NCBI RefSeq assembly: GCF_042654365.1
Contig: NZ_JBHSGG010000002.1
Location: 124,001 to 188,000 of the forward strand
Length of the DNA stretch: 64,000 bases
Source of the DNA: Coralloluteibacterium thermophilum
GTDB lineage: Bacteria > Pseudomonadota > Gammaproteobacteria > Xanthomonadales > Xanthomonadaceae
Reading direction: 5' to 3'
Each line of letters begins with the position of its first letter. The stretch's first letter is position 1. Under the pieces are notes generated by a model, which was given only the letters and a program-made list of their open reading frames with translations, did not search any database and was not told where the DNA came from. Of this stretch, positions 17,147-25,196 are shown one piece after another. Both the position numbers and the translations under genes were made by a program.

Positions 17147-17947
17147 ATGCAGCCGCACCGCCTGCCCGCCTTCTTCGTGCCGCACGGCGCGGGGCCCTGC
17201 TTCTTCATGGACTGGAACCCGCCCGACGCATGGACGCGCACCGCCGCCTTCCTGCGCGGGATCGCAGCGACCCTGCCGACCCGGCCTCGGGCGGTGCTGC
17301 TGGTGTCCGCGCACTGGCAGGCACCGGCCTTCACCGTCGGCAGCGGCGCCGCGCCGGCCCTCATCTACGACTATCGCGGTTTCCCGCCGCACACGTACGC
17401 GCTGCGCTACGACGCGCCCGGCGCCCCCGCGCTGGCGCAGCGCGCGCACGCCCTGCTGGCCGGCGCCGGACTGCCCGCGGCCGCCGACCCCGCACGCGGC
17501 TTCGACCACGGCGTCTTCGTGCCGCTGAAGGTCATGCTGCCGGACGCCGACGTACCGGTGGCGCCGCTGTCCCTGCGCCGCGACCTCGATCCCGCCGCGC
17601 ACCTCGCCGCAGGCGAAGCGCTGGCGCCGCTGCGCGACGACGGCGTGCTGATCGTCGGCAGCGGCATGAGCTTCCACAACATGCGCGGCTACGGCGACCC
17701 GCGCTTCGGCCCGATCTCGGACGCCTTCGACGCCTGGCTCGCGGAGACCGTCGAAGCCGCGCCCGCGGAACGCGCCGCGCGCCTCGCCGCCTGGACCGAC
17801 GCTCCGTCGGCCCGCCTCTGCCACCCGCCCGGCGGCGAGGAGCACCTGCTTCCGCTGATGGTCGCCGCAGGCACCGGCGGCCCCGGCCGGCGCGTCTTCA
17901 GCGATCGCGTGATGGAGACGACGCTCTCGGCGTTCCGGTTCGACTGA
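17147..17947 (+). CDS. Class III extradiol (DODA/LigB-type) dioxygenase
   Basis: 266 residues, member of the 4,5-DOPA-dioxygenase family (YgiD/LigB fold), which cleaves catechol rings with a mononuclear metal. Conserved histidines are visible at H13 (FFVPHGAG), H56 (VSAHWQ), H121 (GFDHGVFVPLK), H177 (MSFHN) and H226/H233 (CHPPGGEEHLLPLM). The ATG at 17147 has CGGAG upstream; an in-frame GTG 11 codons earlier is less likely. The stop codon abuts that of the convergent M28 peptidase. The true substrate is unknown for most bacterial members. Confidence 0.9.
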   Translation: MQPHRLPAFFVPHGAGPCFFMDWNPPDAWTRTAAFLRGIAATLPTRPRAVLLVSAHWQAPAFTVGSGAAPALIYDYRGFPPHTYALRYDAPGAPALAQRAHALLAGAGLPAAADPARGFDHGVFVPLKVMLPDADVPVAPLSLRRDLDPAAHLAAGEALAPLRDDGVLIVGSGMSFHNMRGYGDPRFGPISDAFDAWLAETVEAAPAERAARLAAWTDAPSARLCHPPGGEEHLLPLMVAAGTGGPGRRVFSDRVMETTLSAFRFD

Positions 17948-19603
17948 TCACCGCCGCGCCGCGGCGCTCTTCTCGCGCTCGGCGCGGAACTCGGCGTCGG
18001 GGTCCCATTCGGGCCAGCGCCCGGACTCGGCGATGTCGCGGACGAGGCGGTAGACGGTGGTGACGTCGGCGACGGGGCCGCGCAGGTCCCAGCTGTCGTC
18101 GAAGACGTCGGCGGGCTGGTGGTAGCGCCTGGCGAAGTAGTCGGCGCGGGCGGCACGGCCGGCCTCGACGCCGCCGTCGAGCATGTCCGAGCCGGGGCCG
18201 ACGGTGATGGCGGGCACGCCCGCCTGGGCGAAGGCGAAGTGGTCGGCGCGGTAGAAGAACCCGGCTTCGAGATTGGGGTCCTGCGACCACACGCGGCCGT
18301 CGAGCGCGGCGGCGCGGGCGATGTCCCGTTCCAGCGAGACGCGGCCGATGCCCCAGGTGGAGATGTCGCGGGTCGGGCCGTCCGGGCTCCACATCTCGAT
18401 GTTGACGACGGCGGCAGTGGTCTCCAGCGGCCGCAGCGGGTTCGCGACGTAGTGCCGCGCGCCGAGCAGGCCGCTCTCCTCCGCGGTCGGGGCGAAGAAC
18501 AGCAGGGAGCGCGCCGGCCGCTCCCCGGCGGCGAACACGCGCGCCAGCTCGATCATCGAGGCCAGCGCCGTAGCGTTGTCCACCGCACCGCGGTAGATGC
18601 GGTTGCCCTCCGCATCGGGCTCGCCGACGCCGAAGTGGTCCCAGTGCCCGGAAACGATCACCGTCTCCTGCGGACGCGATGCGCCCGGCAGCACGCCCAG
18701 CACGTTGCGGCTGACGATGCGGTCGTGCTTCACGTCGAAGGCCGCCGACAGCGTCGCCCCCTCGATCGGCACCGGCCGGAAGCCCTGCCGCTGCGCGCGC
18801 GCCTTGAGGGCCTCGAAGTCGAGCCCCGCGTCGCGGAACAGCGCCACCGCGAGGTCGCGCTGGATCCAGCCGCGGATGCGCAGGTGGGCCCGGTCGGCGT
18901 CGGGCCGCACGATGTCGTACTGCGGTCCCGCCCGGCCGTTGCGCACCGTTTCCCAGCCGTAGGCGGCCGGCGCGGTCTCGTGGACGATCAGCACGCCGGT
19001 CGCGCCACGACGCGCGGCCTCCTCGTACTTGTAGCTCCACCGCCCGTAGTAGGTGATGGCCCTGCCGCCGAACAGGCCGGGCTCCGGCGTCTCGAAGTCC
19101 GGGTCGTTGATGAGCACCACGGCGATCCTCCCCGCGAGATCCAGGCCGGCGTAGTCGTCCCAGCCCAGCTCGGGCGCGTGCACGCCGTAGCCGACGAAGA
19201 CCAGCGGCACGTCGGCCAGTTCGACGCGCGGCGCGGGATGCAGGGTCTCGATCGCGATCTCCTCGCCGCGCGTCAGCACGTGCGTCTCGCCGCCGACCGT
19301 CAGCCGCAGCGAGACCGGCCCGTCGATCTCGCTGCGCGCGAGCTGCACGCGCTGGGTCCATCCGCCGTCCTCGCCCGCGGGCTCGAGCCCGGCCTCGCGG
19401 AAGGCCTCCGCCAGATAGGCGACCGTCCTCTCCTCGCCCTCGGTGGCGGGCGCGCGACCGGCGAAGGCGTCCGAGGTGAAGGCGCGCATGTGGCGCGCGA
19501 ACCGCTCCGCGTCGATGCCGCCGCCGGGCACGGGATCAGCGGCGAGGACGGTGGCGGAGGCGGTGGCGGTGGCGAGCAGGAGGAACGGAAGGATCGGACG
19601 CAT
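17948..19603 (-). CDS. Secreted M28-family zinc metallopeptidase
   Basis: 551 residues with an N-terminal signal peptide (MRPILPFLLLATATASATVLA). A PA (protease-associated) region occupies the middle and an M28 aminopeptidase domain the C-terminal half. Zinc-site motifs are present: GHWDHFG (His), the AVDNATALA Asp, TAEESGLLG (catalytic and ligand Glu), and a late His in RYHQPADVF. It would trim amino acids from peptides outside the cytoplasm. The ATG at 19601-19603 was chosen; a GTG three codons earlier is possible. Confidence 0.93.
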   Translation of the reverse strand: MRPILPFLLLATATASATVLAADPVPGGGIDAERFARHMRAFTSDAFAGRAPATEGEERTVAYLAEAFREAGLEPAGEDGGWTQRVQLARSEIDGPVSLRLTVGGETHVLTRGEEIAIETLHPAPRVELADVPLVFVGYGVHAPELGWDDYAGLDLAGRIAVVLINDPDFETPEPGLFGGRAITYYGRWSYKYEEAARRGATGVLIVHETAPAAYGWETVRNGRAGPQYDIVRPDADRAHLRIRGWIQRDLAVALFRDAGLDFEALKARAQRQGFRPVPIEGATLSAAFDVKHDRIVSRNVLGVLPGASRPQETVIVSGHWDHFGVGEPDAEGNRIYRGAVDNATALASMIELARVFAAGERPARSLLFFAPTAEESGLLGARHYVANPLRPLETTAAVVNIEMWSPDGPTRDISTWGIGRVSLERDIARAAALDGRVWSQDPNLEAGFFYRADHFAFAQAGVPAITVGPGSDMLDGGVEAGRAARADYFARRYHQPADVFDDSWDLRGPVADVTTVYRLVRDIAESGRWPEWDPDAEFRAEREKSAAARR

Positions 19604-19728
19604 GGACGGCACTCGCGGAAGGACCGCCGCCGAGCCTACGGCATCCGTCGGCCGGCGGTCCGCACCGCGTCAATACGCGGCGCCCGCCCGGCACTACACT
19701 CCGGCGGAAAACGGGGAGGAGCATCCGC

Positions 19729-20112
19729 ATGCCGCACCACAGCCGCCTGAGCAGCCTCGTCCTGGATTGCCCGGTCGAGGATCTCGCCGAGGCCGCCGCG
19801 TTCTGGAGCCGTGCGCTCGGCAAGAAGATCGCCAGCGTCGACCAGGACGGCGACGGGCGCTACGCCGAACTCGAGACGGCCGAGGACGAGCCCATCATCC
19901 TGCTGCAGAAGGTGGACCATGCCGCACGCGTGCACCTGGACATCGAGAGCGACGACATCGACGCCGAGGCCGACCGCCTGGAAGCGCTCGGCGCGCGCCG
20001 CATCGGCTTCGTCAAGCGCTGGTGGGTGATGGAGGCGCCCAGCGGCCACCGCTTCTGCGTCGTGCGCCGGCAGCGCGAGCGGTTCGGGCCACATCTGAAC
20101 CGCTGGGAGTAG
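19729..20112 (+). CDS. VOC-superfamily (glyoxalase-like) protein
   Basis: 127 residues with a single betaalphabetabetabeta-type VOC repeat pair: LSSLVLDCPVEDLAEAAAFWSRALG at the N-terminus and MEAPSGHRFCVVR at the C-terminus. Strong GGGGAGGAG ribosome-binding site before the ATG at 19729. The substrate is unknown; the family includes glyoxalases, dioxygenases and resistance proteins. Monocistronic, convergent with the next gene across a degenerate G-heptad palindrome. Confidence 0.85.
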   Translation: MPHHSRLSSLVLDCPVEDLAEAAAFWSRALGKKIASVDQDGDGRYAELETAEDEPIILLQKVDHAARVHLDIESDDIDAEADRLEALGARRIGFVKRWWVMEAPSGHRFCVVRRQRERFGPHLNRWE

Positions 20113-20148
20113 GACGCCGCCACGCCGTGGGCGAGGCGACGTATCGGA

Positions 20149-20214
20149 CGCGGGAAACGAGGGAGAAGCGCACGTGCTCCCGCACTCCGTTTCCCGCTCC
20201 TCATGCCTCGCTCC
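20149..20214. repeat. Degenerate G-/C-rich palindromic element
   Basis: GCGGGAAACGAGGGAGAAGCGC on the left is answered by CTCCCG...TTTCCCGCTCC on the right, with a very short centre. It lies between two convergent genes. It resembles the clearer paired heptad elements elsewhere in the window but the 7-nt phase is poor. Confidence 0.5.
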
Positions 20215-21168
20215 TCAAGTACGTCCTTCCTCCGCCGCCCGCGCCGCCCAGATCAGCAGCCCCTGCGCGTTGAGGACGATGTCGCCGGCGAGCTGCGCGC
20301 GCATGGCCCCACGGTCGGCAGCCGGGTCGTGGGCGCGCAGCTGCTCGAAGTAGAAGTCCTCCAGCGCGCCCTGCAGCCAGGCCGCGCGCTCCGCCTCCGG
20401 CCGCTGCATGGCCTCGCGCGCCAGCGCCGCCATGCGCTCGACCTGGACGACGAGCAGGTCGCCCAGGCGCTCGCCGTCGGTCACGGCACCGTAGTGGCCG
20501 AGGTGGATGGCCCCGGGCCGGTGCCCGAGGATGCGGCGGATCGAGGCGATCATCGGTCCCGGCTCGAACTGCACCGGCGAGGTGGTCGGCACGATCCACG
20601 GCGTGCCGTCGGCGCGGTCGAACTCGCGGTAGGACAGGCCGAAGGCGTCGCCCGCGAACACGCTGCGGCTGGCGGGGTCCCAGACGCTCAGGTGGTGCCG
20701 CGCGTGGCCGGGCGTGTCGAAGCAGTGCAGCGCGCGGCCGGCGAGGTCGACCACGTGCCCGTCCGGCGCCTCGACGATGCGCTCCGCCGGCACCGGTACC
20801 ACCTCGCCGTAGCTGCGCGCGATCTCCTCTTCGCCGTAGACCGCGGTGGCGCCCGCCACCAGGCGCGAGGGATCGACCATGTGCCGCGCGCCGCGCGGAT
20901 GCACCACCAGGCGCGCGTTCGGCAGGACCGCCATCAGGGCGCCGGCGCCGCCGGCGTGGTCGAGATGCACGTGGGTGAGCACCACCCAGTCCACGTCCTC
21001 CGGCGCCAGGCCCGCCGCCTCCAGCGCCGCGAGGTGCTGGGGCAGGGAGTGGCGGGTGCCGGTGTCCACGAAGGCGCCCCGCCCGTTCTCGACCACCAGG
21101 TAGGCGGTGCAGAACGCGGGCTTCTGGAACAGGGTGTCGATCGCGTGGATGCCGTGCGGGCTGGGCAT
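20215..21168 (-). CDS. Metallo-beta-lactamase-fold hydrolase
   Basis: 317 residues with the metal-binding motif THVHLDHAGG (HxHxDH), a second-site His in DTPGHARHH and the GDAFG Asp. It is a soluble MBL-fold protein; the long C-terminal helical tail (from about 235) is common in this subgroup. Substrate not deducible. The ATG at 21166-21168 follows GGAGG at optimal distance; upstream open frame is ignored. The HIT gene ends 25 bp upstream on the same strand, suggesting one transcript with trpS. Confidence 0.9.
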   Translation of the reverse strand: MPSPHGIHAIDTLFQKPAFCTAYLVVENGRGAFVDTGTRHSLPQHLAALEAAGLAPEDVDWVVLTHVHLDHAGGAGALMAVLPNARLVVHPRGARHMVDPSRLVAGATAVYGEEEIARSYGEVVPVPAERIVEAPDGHVVDLAGRALHCFDTPGHARHHLSVWDPASRSVFAGDAFGLSYREFDRADGTPWIVPTTSPVQFEPGPMIASIRRILGHRPGAIHLGHYGAVTDGERLGDLLVVQVERMAALAREAMQRPEAERAAWLQGALEDFYFEQLRAHDPAADRGAMRAQLAGDIVLNAQGLLIWAARAAEEGRT

Positions 21169-21193
21169 GGAGCCTCCGGATGACGGTGCGGGA

Positions 21194-21625
21194 TCAGGTG
21201 CGGGCGAGCGCCGCGCGCAGGGCCGCGGCCGCGGCGTCCAGCGCCGCCCGCGGCGCGACGCCGGGCGCGCGCGGCATCGCGATGCCGTCATCGGCGTGCC
21301 GTGGATTGACGTGCAGGTGGACGTGGAAGACGGTCTGGCCGCCCGCCTCGCCGTCGCACAGGACCAGGGTCGCGCCTTCGCAGCGCAGGCCGCTGGCGCG
21401 CTGCGCCGCGACGATGCGCTGCGCGACCTGGAACAGGTGCCCCGCGGTCGCGGGCGGCAGCTCGGCGAGGTCGGTCACATGCGCGTTGGGCACCACGAGC
21501 GTGTGCCCGGTGGTCATGAGCTCGATGCTCATGAACGCCGTGCACAGCTCATCGGCGTGGACGACGCTGGCCTCGGCGCGGCCCGCGACGATCTCGCAGA
21601 ACACGCAGGAGGCCGCTTCAGCCAC
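21194..21625 (-). CDS. HIT-domain nucleotide hydrolase
   Basis: 143 residues of the histidine-triad superfamily (HinT/Fhit type), which removes groups from nucleoside phosphates. The triad is H101-V-H103-L-H105 in TVFHVHLHVNP, and the N-terminal CVFCEIVAG block matches. I chose the GTG at 21623-21625, which overlaps the end of the upstream membrane-protein gene by 8 bp, implying coupling; the Shine-Dalgarno is weak, so the start is less certain than the gene. Confidence 0.88.
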   Translation of the reverse strand: MAEAASCVFCEIVAGRAEASVVHADELCTAFMSIELMTTGHTLVVPNAHVTDLAELPPATAGHLFQVAQRIVAAQRASGLRCEGATLVLCDGEAGGQTVFHVHLHVNPRHADDGIAMPRAPGVAPRAALDAAAAALRAALART

Positions 21626-21932
21626 GGACGAGTTTCGCGCGCAGCGGCCAGGCCACCAGCAGCACGACGAGGAAGGCCGCGTAGGAGGTGAGGCTCGCCA
21701 GCACCTGCCGCCAGATCGCACCGACCTCGGGCGCGGCCGCGCCGAGCGCATAGCCCCACTGGGTGGCGGCGATGCTGGCGACCACCGCCAGCAGCAGCGC
21801 GGCGACGTCGAAGCCGATGCGCGCGGCGCCACGGCGCGCCGGGCGCGGGTAGAACCAGAACAGCACGCCCAGGATCAGGAACCAGGGGATGAACAGGATG
21901 AAGGCGAGGTTGAGCTCGACCGCCGCGTTCAT
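21618..21932 (-). CDS. Small membrane protein
   Basis: 104 residues, three predicted membrane helices (about 8-27, 40-60, 78-98) with a short basic C-terminus (PLRAKLVRG). Function unknown. Its ATG overlaps the trpS stop (4 bp) and its end overlaps the HIT gene, so trpS, this gene and the HIT gene appear to be one translationally coupled unit. Confidence 0.82.
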   Translation of the reverse strand: MNAAVELNLAFILFIPWFLILGVLFWFYPRPARRGAARIGFDVAALLLAVVASIAATQWGYALGAAAPEVGAIWRQVLASLTSYAAFLVVLLVAWPLRAKLVRG

Positions 21933-23272
21933 GCCGCCCCCTTGGCTCCTGCCTTGGCGGCATCGGCCGCGGCCAGCGCGGCAAGCGCCTGCGCCACGGC
22001 ATCGCGGTCGAGCGCCTGCGCCTCCTCGACCAAGGCGAGGTCGAACGCGTCCAGCCCGTCGCGGCGCAGCCGCGCCAGCGCCTGGCCGCAGTCCCGCGGC
22101 GCGGGGAAGGCCACACTGGTCAGCAGCACCCGGCCGTCGCCGTCGACCAGCTTGAAGTGGAAGCCGTCGTCCTCGCGGTACTGCTTGACGCTCGGCAGCG
22201 CACCGCCACGGGCGCCCTCGCCGCCCGCCGCCACGCCGGCCGACAGCGGGCCGAGCCCCACCGCGAGGCGGATGCCCTCCAGCAGCGGCGTCGCCAGCGC
22301 GCGGGCGCGCGCGGCACCGGCGCGCAGCACGTCCTCGATATCGTCCGGCCGCGCCATCAGCGCCGCGTACTTCTCGCGCATCGGCGCCACCTCGCGCTCG
22401 ATCCGCTCGGCCAGCCGCGCCTTGGCCTCGCCCCAGGAGATCCCGTCGGCGAAGGCCTGGCGCATGGCCGCGGTCTCCTCGGCGTCGGCGAAGGCCTGGT
22501 AGATCTGGAACACGTTGGAGCCGGTGTCCTTGGGCGCGTCGGCCGCGCTGGAGTCGGTGACGATGCCGGCGATGAGCCTGCGCACGGCCGCCGGTTCGGC
22601 GAACAGCGGGATGGTGTTGTCGTAGCTCTTGGACATCTTGCGGCCGTCGAGGCCGGGCAGCGTCGCCACGTTCTCCTCGATCGCCACCTCCGGCAGCACG
22701 AAGGGCTCGCCGGCGCGACCGACGCGGCGCCAGGCCTCGCCGTAGAGGTGGTTGAAGCGCTGCCCAATGTCGCGCGCCATCTCGATGTGCTGGATCTGGT
22801 CGCGGCCCACCGGCACCGAGTGGGCGTTGAAGGCGAGGATGTCGGCCGCCATCAGCACCGGGTACATGTACAGCCCCGCGGTGACGCCGGCGTCCGGGTC
22901 CTCGCCCGCCTCCTCGTTGCGGTCCACGGCGGCCTTGTAGGCGTGGGCGCGGTTGAGCAGGCCCTTGGCCGCGACGCAGGTGAGGTACCAGGTCAGCTCC
23001 GGGATCTCCGGGATGTCCGACTGCCGGTAGAAGGTGACCCGCTCGGGATCGAGCCCGCAGGCCAGCCAGGTCGCGGCGATCTCCAGCCGCGAGCGCGCGA
23101 CGCGGGCCGGGTCCTCGCACTTGATCAGCGCATGGTAGTCGGCGAGGAAGAAGAAGCTGTCCACGCCCTCGGCGCGGCTGGCGCGGATGGCCGGGCGGAT
23201 CGCGCCGACGTAGTTGCCGAGGTGGGGAGTGCCGGTGGTGGTGATGCCGGTCAGGACGCGGGTGCTGCCCAT
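21929..23272 (-). CDS. trpS: Tryptophanyl-tRNA synthetase with C-terminal extension
   Basis: Charges tRNA-Trp. Class I motifs: PHLGN (17-20, the HIGH equivalent) and K212-MSKS. At 447 residues it is about 110 longer than the usual ~330-residue bacterial enzyme; the extra C-terminal part contains a stretch (DGFHFKLVDGDGRVLLTS) that resembles the DUF1508/YegP small-domain pattern, then an Ala-rich helical tail. Longer TrpS proteins occur in this order. The ATG is at 23270-23272. The 3' neighbours overlap by 4 and 8 bp. Confidence 0.97.
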   Translation of the reverse strand: MGSTRVLTGITTTGTPHLGNYVGAIRPAIRASRAEGVDSFFFLADYHALIKCEDPARVARSRLEIAATWLACGLDPERVTFYRQSDIPEIPELTWYLTCVAAKGLLNRAHAYKAAVDRNEEAGEDPDAGVTAGLYMYPVLMAADILAFNAHSVPVGRDQIQHIEMARDIGQRFNHLYGEAWRRVGRAGEPFVLPEVAIEENVATLPGLDGRKMSKSYDNTIPLFAEPAAVRRLIAGIVTDSSAADAPKDTGSNVFQIYQAFADAEETAAMRQAFADGISWGEAKARLAERIEREVAPMREKYAALMARPDDIEDVLRAGAARARALATPLLEGIRLAVGLGPLSAGVAAGGEGARGGALPSVKQYREDDGFHFKLVDGDGRVLLTSVAFPAPRDCGQALARLRRDGLDAFDLALVEEAQALDRDAVAQALAALAAADAAKAGAKGAA

Positions 23273-23351
23273 GGATCGAGAACGCGAAGCGGATGAACCG
23301 GGCAGTGTAAGCGATCGTCCCGCCCGCCCCCGGCGGCCCCCGCCGGAAATG

Positions 23352-23378
23352 ACGACGGGCCGCAGGGCGGCCCGTCGT
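23352..23378. terminator. Strong stem-loop after entericidin-like gene
   Basis: A perfect 12-bp stem (ACGACGGGCCGC / GCGGCCCGTCGT) with a 3-nt loop, followed on the minus strand by CATTTCC. It lies between the small lipoprotein gene and trpS and probably ends the former's transcript. Confidence 0.65.
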
Positions 23379-23448
23379 GGCGTTGCCGCGGCAGGTTCGC
23401 GCGCACCGGGAACGACCGGTCGCCGCGCGGTGGCTGCCGCTGCGATGC

Positions 23449-23592
23449 TCAGTTGCGGTTGCGCTGCGCCGAGTCCTCGAGGCGGTCGCCCGCACCCTGG
23501 ATGTCGCGGCCAGCGCCTTCCACCGTGTTGCAGGCGGACAGGAAGGAGGCGGCGAACCCGGCGAGGAGCAGCATCAGAACGGTCTTCTTCAT
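23449..23592 (-). CDS. Entericidin-like small lipoprotein
   Basis: 47 residues: a lipoprotein signal (MKKTVLMLLLAGFAASFLSAC) with lipobox LSAC, then the entericidin A/B motif NTVEGAGRDIQ and a short charged tail. Entericidins are stress-induced outer-membrane-facing lipopeptides linked to stationary-phase lysis in enterics; the role here is unknown. GAGAGG lies 8 nt before the ATG at 23590-23592. Too short to stand out among long shadow frames, but motif and signal are unambiguous. Confidence 0.85.
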   Translation of the reverse strand: MKKTVLMLLLAGFAASFLSACNTVEGAGRDIQGAGDRLEDSAQRNRN

Positions 23593-23714
23593 GGAGTGGA
23601 CCTCTCGGTGGGTGGTATCGATGTCGCGCCAGGCGACCGCCTGTCGCACGCCTTCAGCCTGTTCATGCCGCGGTGAAGCAGGCGTCAATCGCGCGCGGCC
23701 CGGGCCGCGCACGT

Positions 23715-24638
23715 TCAGTCGCGCATCAGCGTCGACTTGCCGAACAGGCTCTCCACCAGATCCACCGCCAGCAGGCCGCTGCGGTTGTGCTCGTCGTAGG
23801 CCGGGTTGAGCTCGACGATGTCGAGCGAGGCCATGCGCCCGCAGTCGGCGATCATCTCCATCACCAGCTGCGCCTCGCGGTAGGTCGGGCCGCCCGGCAC
23901 CGTGGTGCCGACGCCGGGCGCGATGGTCGGGTCGAGGAAGTCGATGTCGAAGCTCACGTGCAGGTGCGTGTCCGGCGTCATGTCGGCCAGCGCCTGCTCC
24001 ATCGCCCTGCGCATGCCGTGCTCGTCGATGAAGCGCATGTCGTAGATGTCGAGCCCGTGCTGCCTGACCAGGCGCTTCTCGCCGGCGTCCACCGAGCGGA
24101 TGCCGACCTGCTTGATCTCCTTCGGGTCGATCGCCGGCGAGGTGCCGGTCAGGTGCGTCAGCGGCTCCGGGCCGATGCCGCACAGGCAGGCCAGCGGCAT
24201 GCCGTGGACGTTGCCGGTCGGCGTGATCTCGCTGGTGTTGAAGTCCGAGTGCGCATCCAGCCACAGCACCCGCAGCGGCCGCCCGTTGCGCCGGCAGTGC
24301 GCGGCGACGGCGCCGACCGAGCCCATCGCAAGGCAGTGGTCGCCGCCGAGCATGACCGGGAAATGGCCCTGCTCCAGCTCGGCGAGCACCGCGCGGAAGA
24401 CCGCCTGGTTCCACTCCACCACCTCGTCGAGATGGCGGTAGCCGGCGACCGGCGGCTGCCAGGGATTGTGCGGGCCCCCGAGGTTGCCGCGGTCGTGCAC
24501 GGTGAGGTCGAGCGCGCGCAGCGCCTCGATCAGCCCCGCGACGCGCAGCGCCTCCGGGCCCATGGAGGCGCCGCGGTGGCCGGCGCCGACGTCGGTCGGC
24601 ACGCCGATGACGGCGAGGGGAGCGGTGGGACGGGTCAT
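23715..24638 (-). CDS. rocF: Arginase
   Basis: Hydrolyses arginine to ornithine and urea with a dinuclear Mn centre; 307 residues, normal length. Ligands read H101 (GGDHCLAMGS), D128/H130/D132 (LDAHSDFN) and D231/D233 (SFDIDFLDP). The ATG at 24636-24638 overlaps the stop codon of the upstream rhodanese gene, so the two are coupled. An open frame continues far upstream but without family similarity. Ornithine from this step could feed proline or polyamine pathways not seen here. Confidence 0.96.
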   Translation of the reverse strand: MTRPTAPLAVIGVPTDVGAGHRGASMGPEALRVAGLIEALRALDLTVHDRGNLGGPHNPWQPPVAGYRHLDEVVEWNQAVFRAVLAELEQGHFPVMLGGDHCLAMGSVGAVAAHCRRNGRPLRVLWLDAHSDFNTSEITPTGNVHGMPLACLCGIGPEPLTHLTGTSPAIDPKEIKQVGIRSVDAGEKRLVRQHGLDIYDMRFIDEHGMRRAMEQALADMTPDTHLHVSFDIDFLDPTIAPGVGTTVPGGPTYREAQLVMEMIADCGRMASLDIVELNPAYDEHNRSGLLAVDLVESLFGKSTLMRD

Positions 24639-25042
24639 TCGGTGGCGTCTCCTTGTGGTCGTGGGTCGGGCCGCGCCACCGAAAGTCCCGCGGCCTCCCA
24701 GGCCGGGTAGTCGCCCTCGAGGTAGCGCACGCGGAAGCCCCGCGCCTCCAGCTCGGGCCCGGCGATGCGCGAGCGCCGCCCGCTGCGGCAGTACAGCACC
24801 AGTTCGCGCCCCGCCTCGAGTCGGTCGGCGAGCTCGCCGACCCGGTCGTGCGGCAGCGAGACCGCGCCCGGCACGTGGCCGGCCGCGTATTCCTCCTCCG
24901 AGCGCACGTCCACCACCAGCGGCGGCGTCGGCCGTTCGATCTCGGCGGCCAGCGCATGCGGCGGCAGCGCGTCGCCGGCGTGCGCGCCCGGGAGGGCGAG
25001 GCAGGTGGACAGGGCGAGGATCAGGCTCGGGATCGTGCGCAT
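24635..25042 (-). CDS. Periplasmic rhodanese-domain protein
   Basis: 135 residues with a signal peptide (about 1-22, ending AHA) and one rhodanese domain; the active-site loop is C85-RSGRRS, intact for sulphurtransferase chemistry. Domain starts near PPLVVDVRSEEEYAAGHVPGA. Its location would be the periplasm. ATGA overlap with the arginase gene; the functional connection is not obvious. Start ATG at 25040-25042 with GGAG upstream. Confidence 0.9.
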   Translation of the reverse strand: MRTIPSLILALSTCLALPGAHAGDALPPHALAAEIERPTPPLVVDVRSEEEYAAGHVPGAVSLPHDRVGELADRLEAGRELVLYCRSGRRSRIAGPELEARGFRVRYLEGDYPAWEAAGLSVARPDPRPQGDATE

Positions 25043-25104
25043 GACGGCGCTCCGGAGGATGGCGGCGCGATCTCCCGAGTGTAGTGACTGCGCATGACGG
25101 ATCA

Positions 25105-25118
25105 TGTGCGAACGCACA
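25105..25118. promoter_or_regulatory. Perfect 14-bp palindrome in divergent gap
   Basis: TGTGCG-AA-CGCACA lies between the divergent rhodanese-arginase unit and the CPA2 antiporter gene, 63 bp from one start and 79 bp from the other. It is a plausible operator for either direction; the cognate regulator is unknown. Confidence 0.35.
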
Positions 25119-25196
25119 CGCGCGCCTGTCAGACCGCGCACACCATGGCCGTGGTAGATGTAGCGTTCGCGCGCGATACGAGGGAGATGCGACCGG

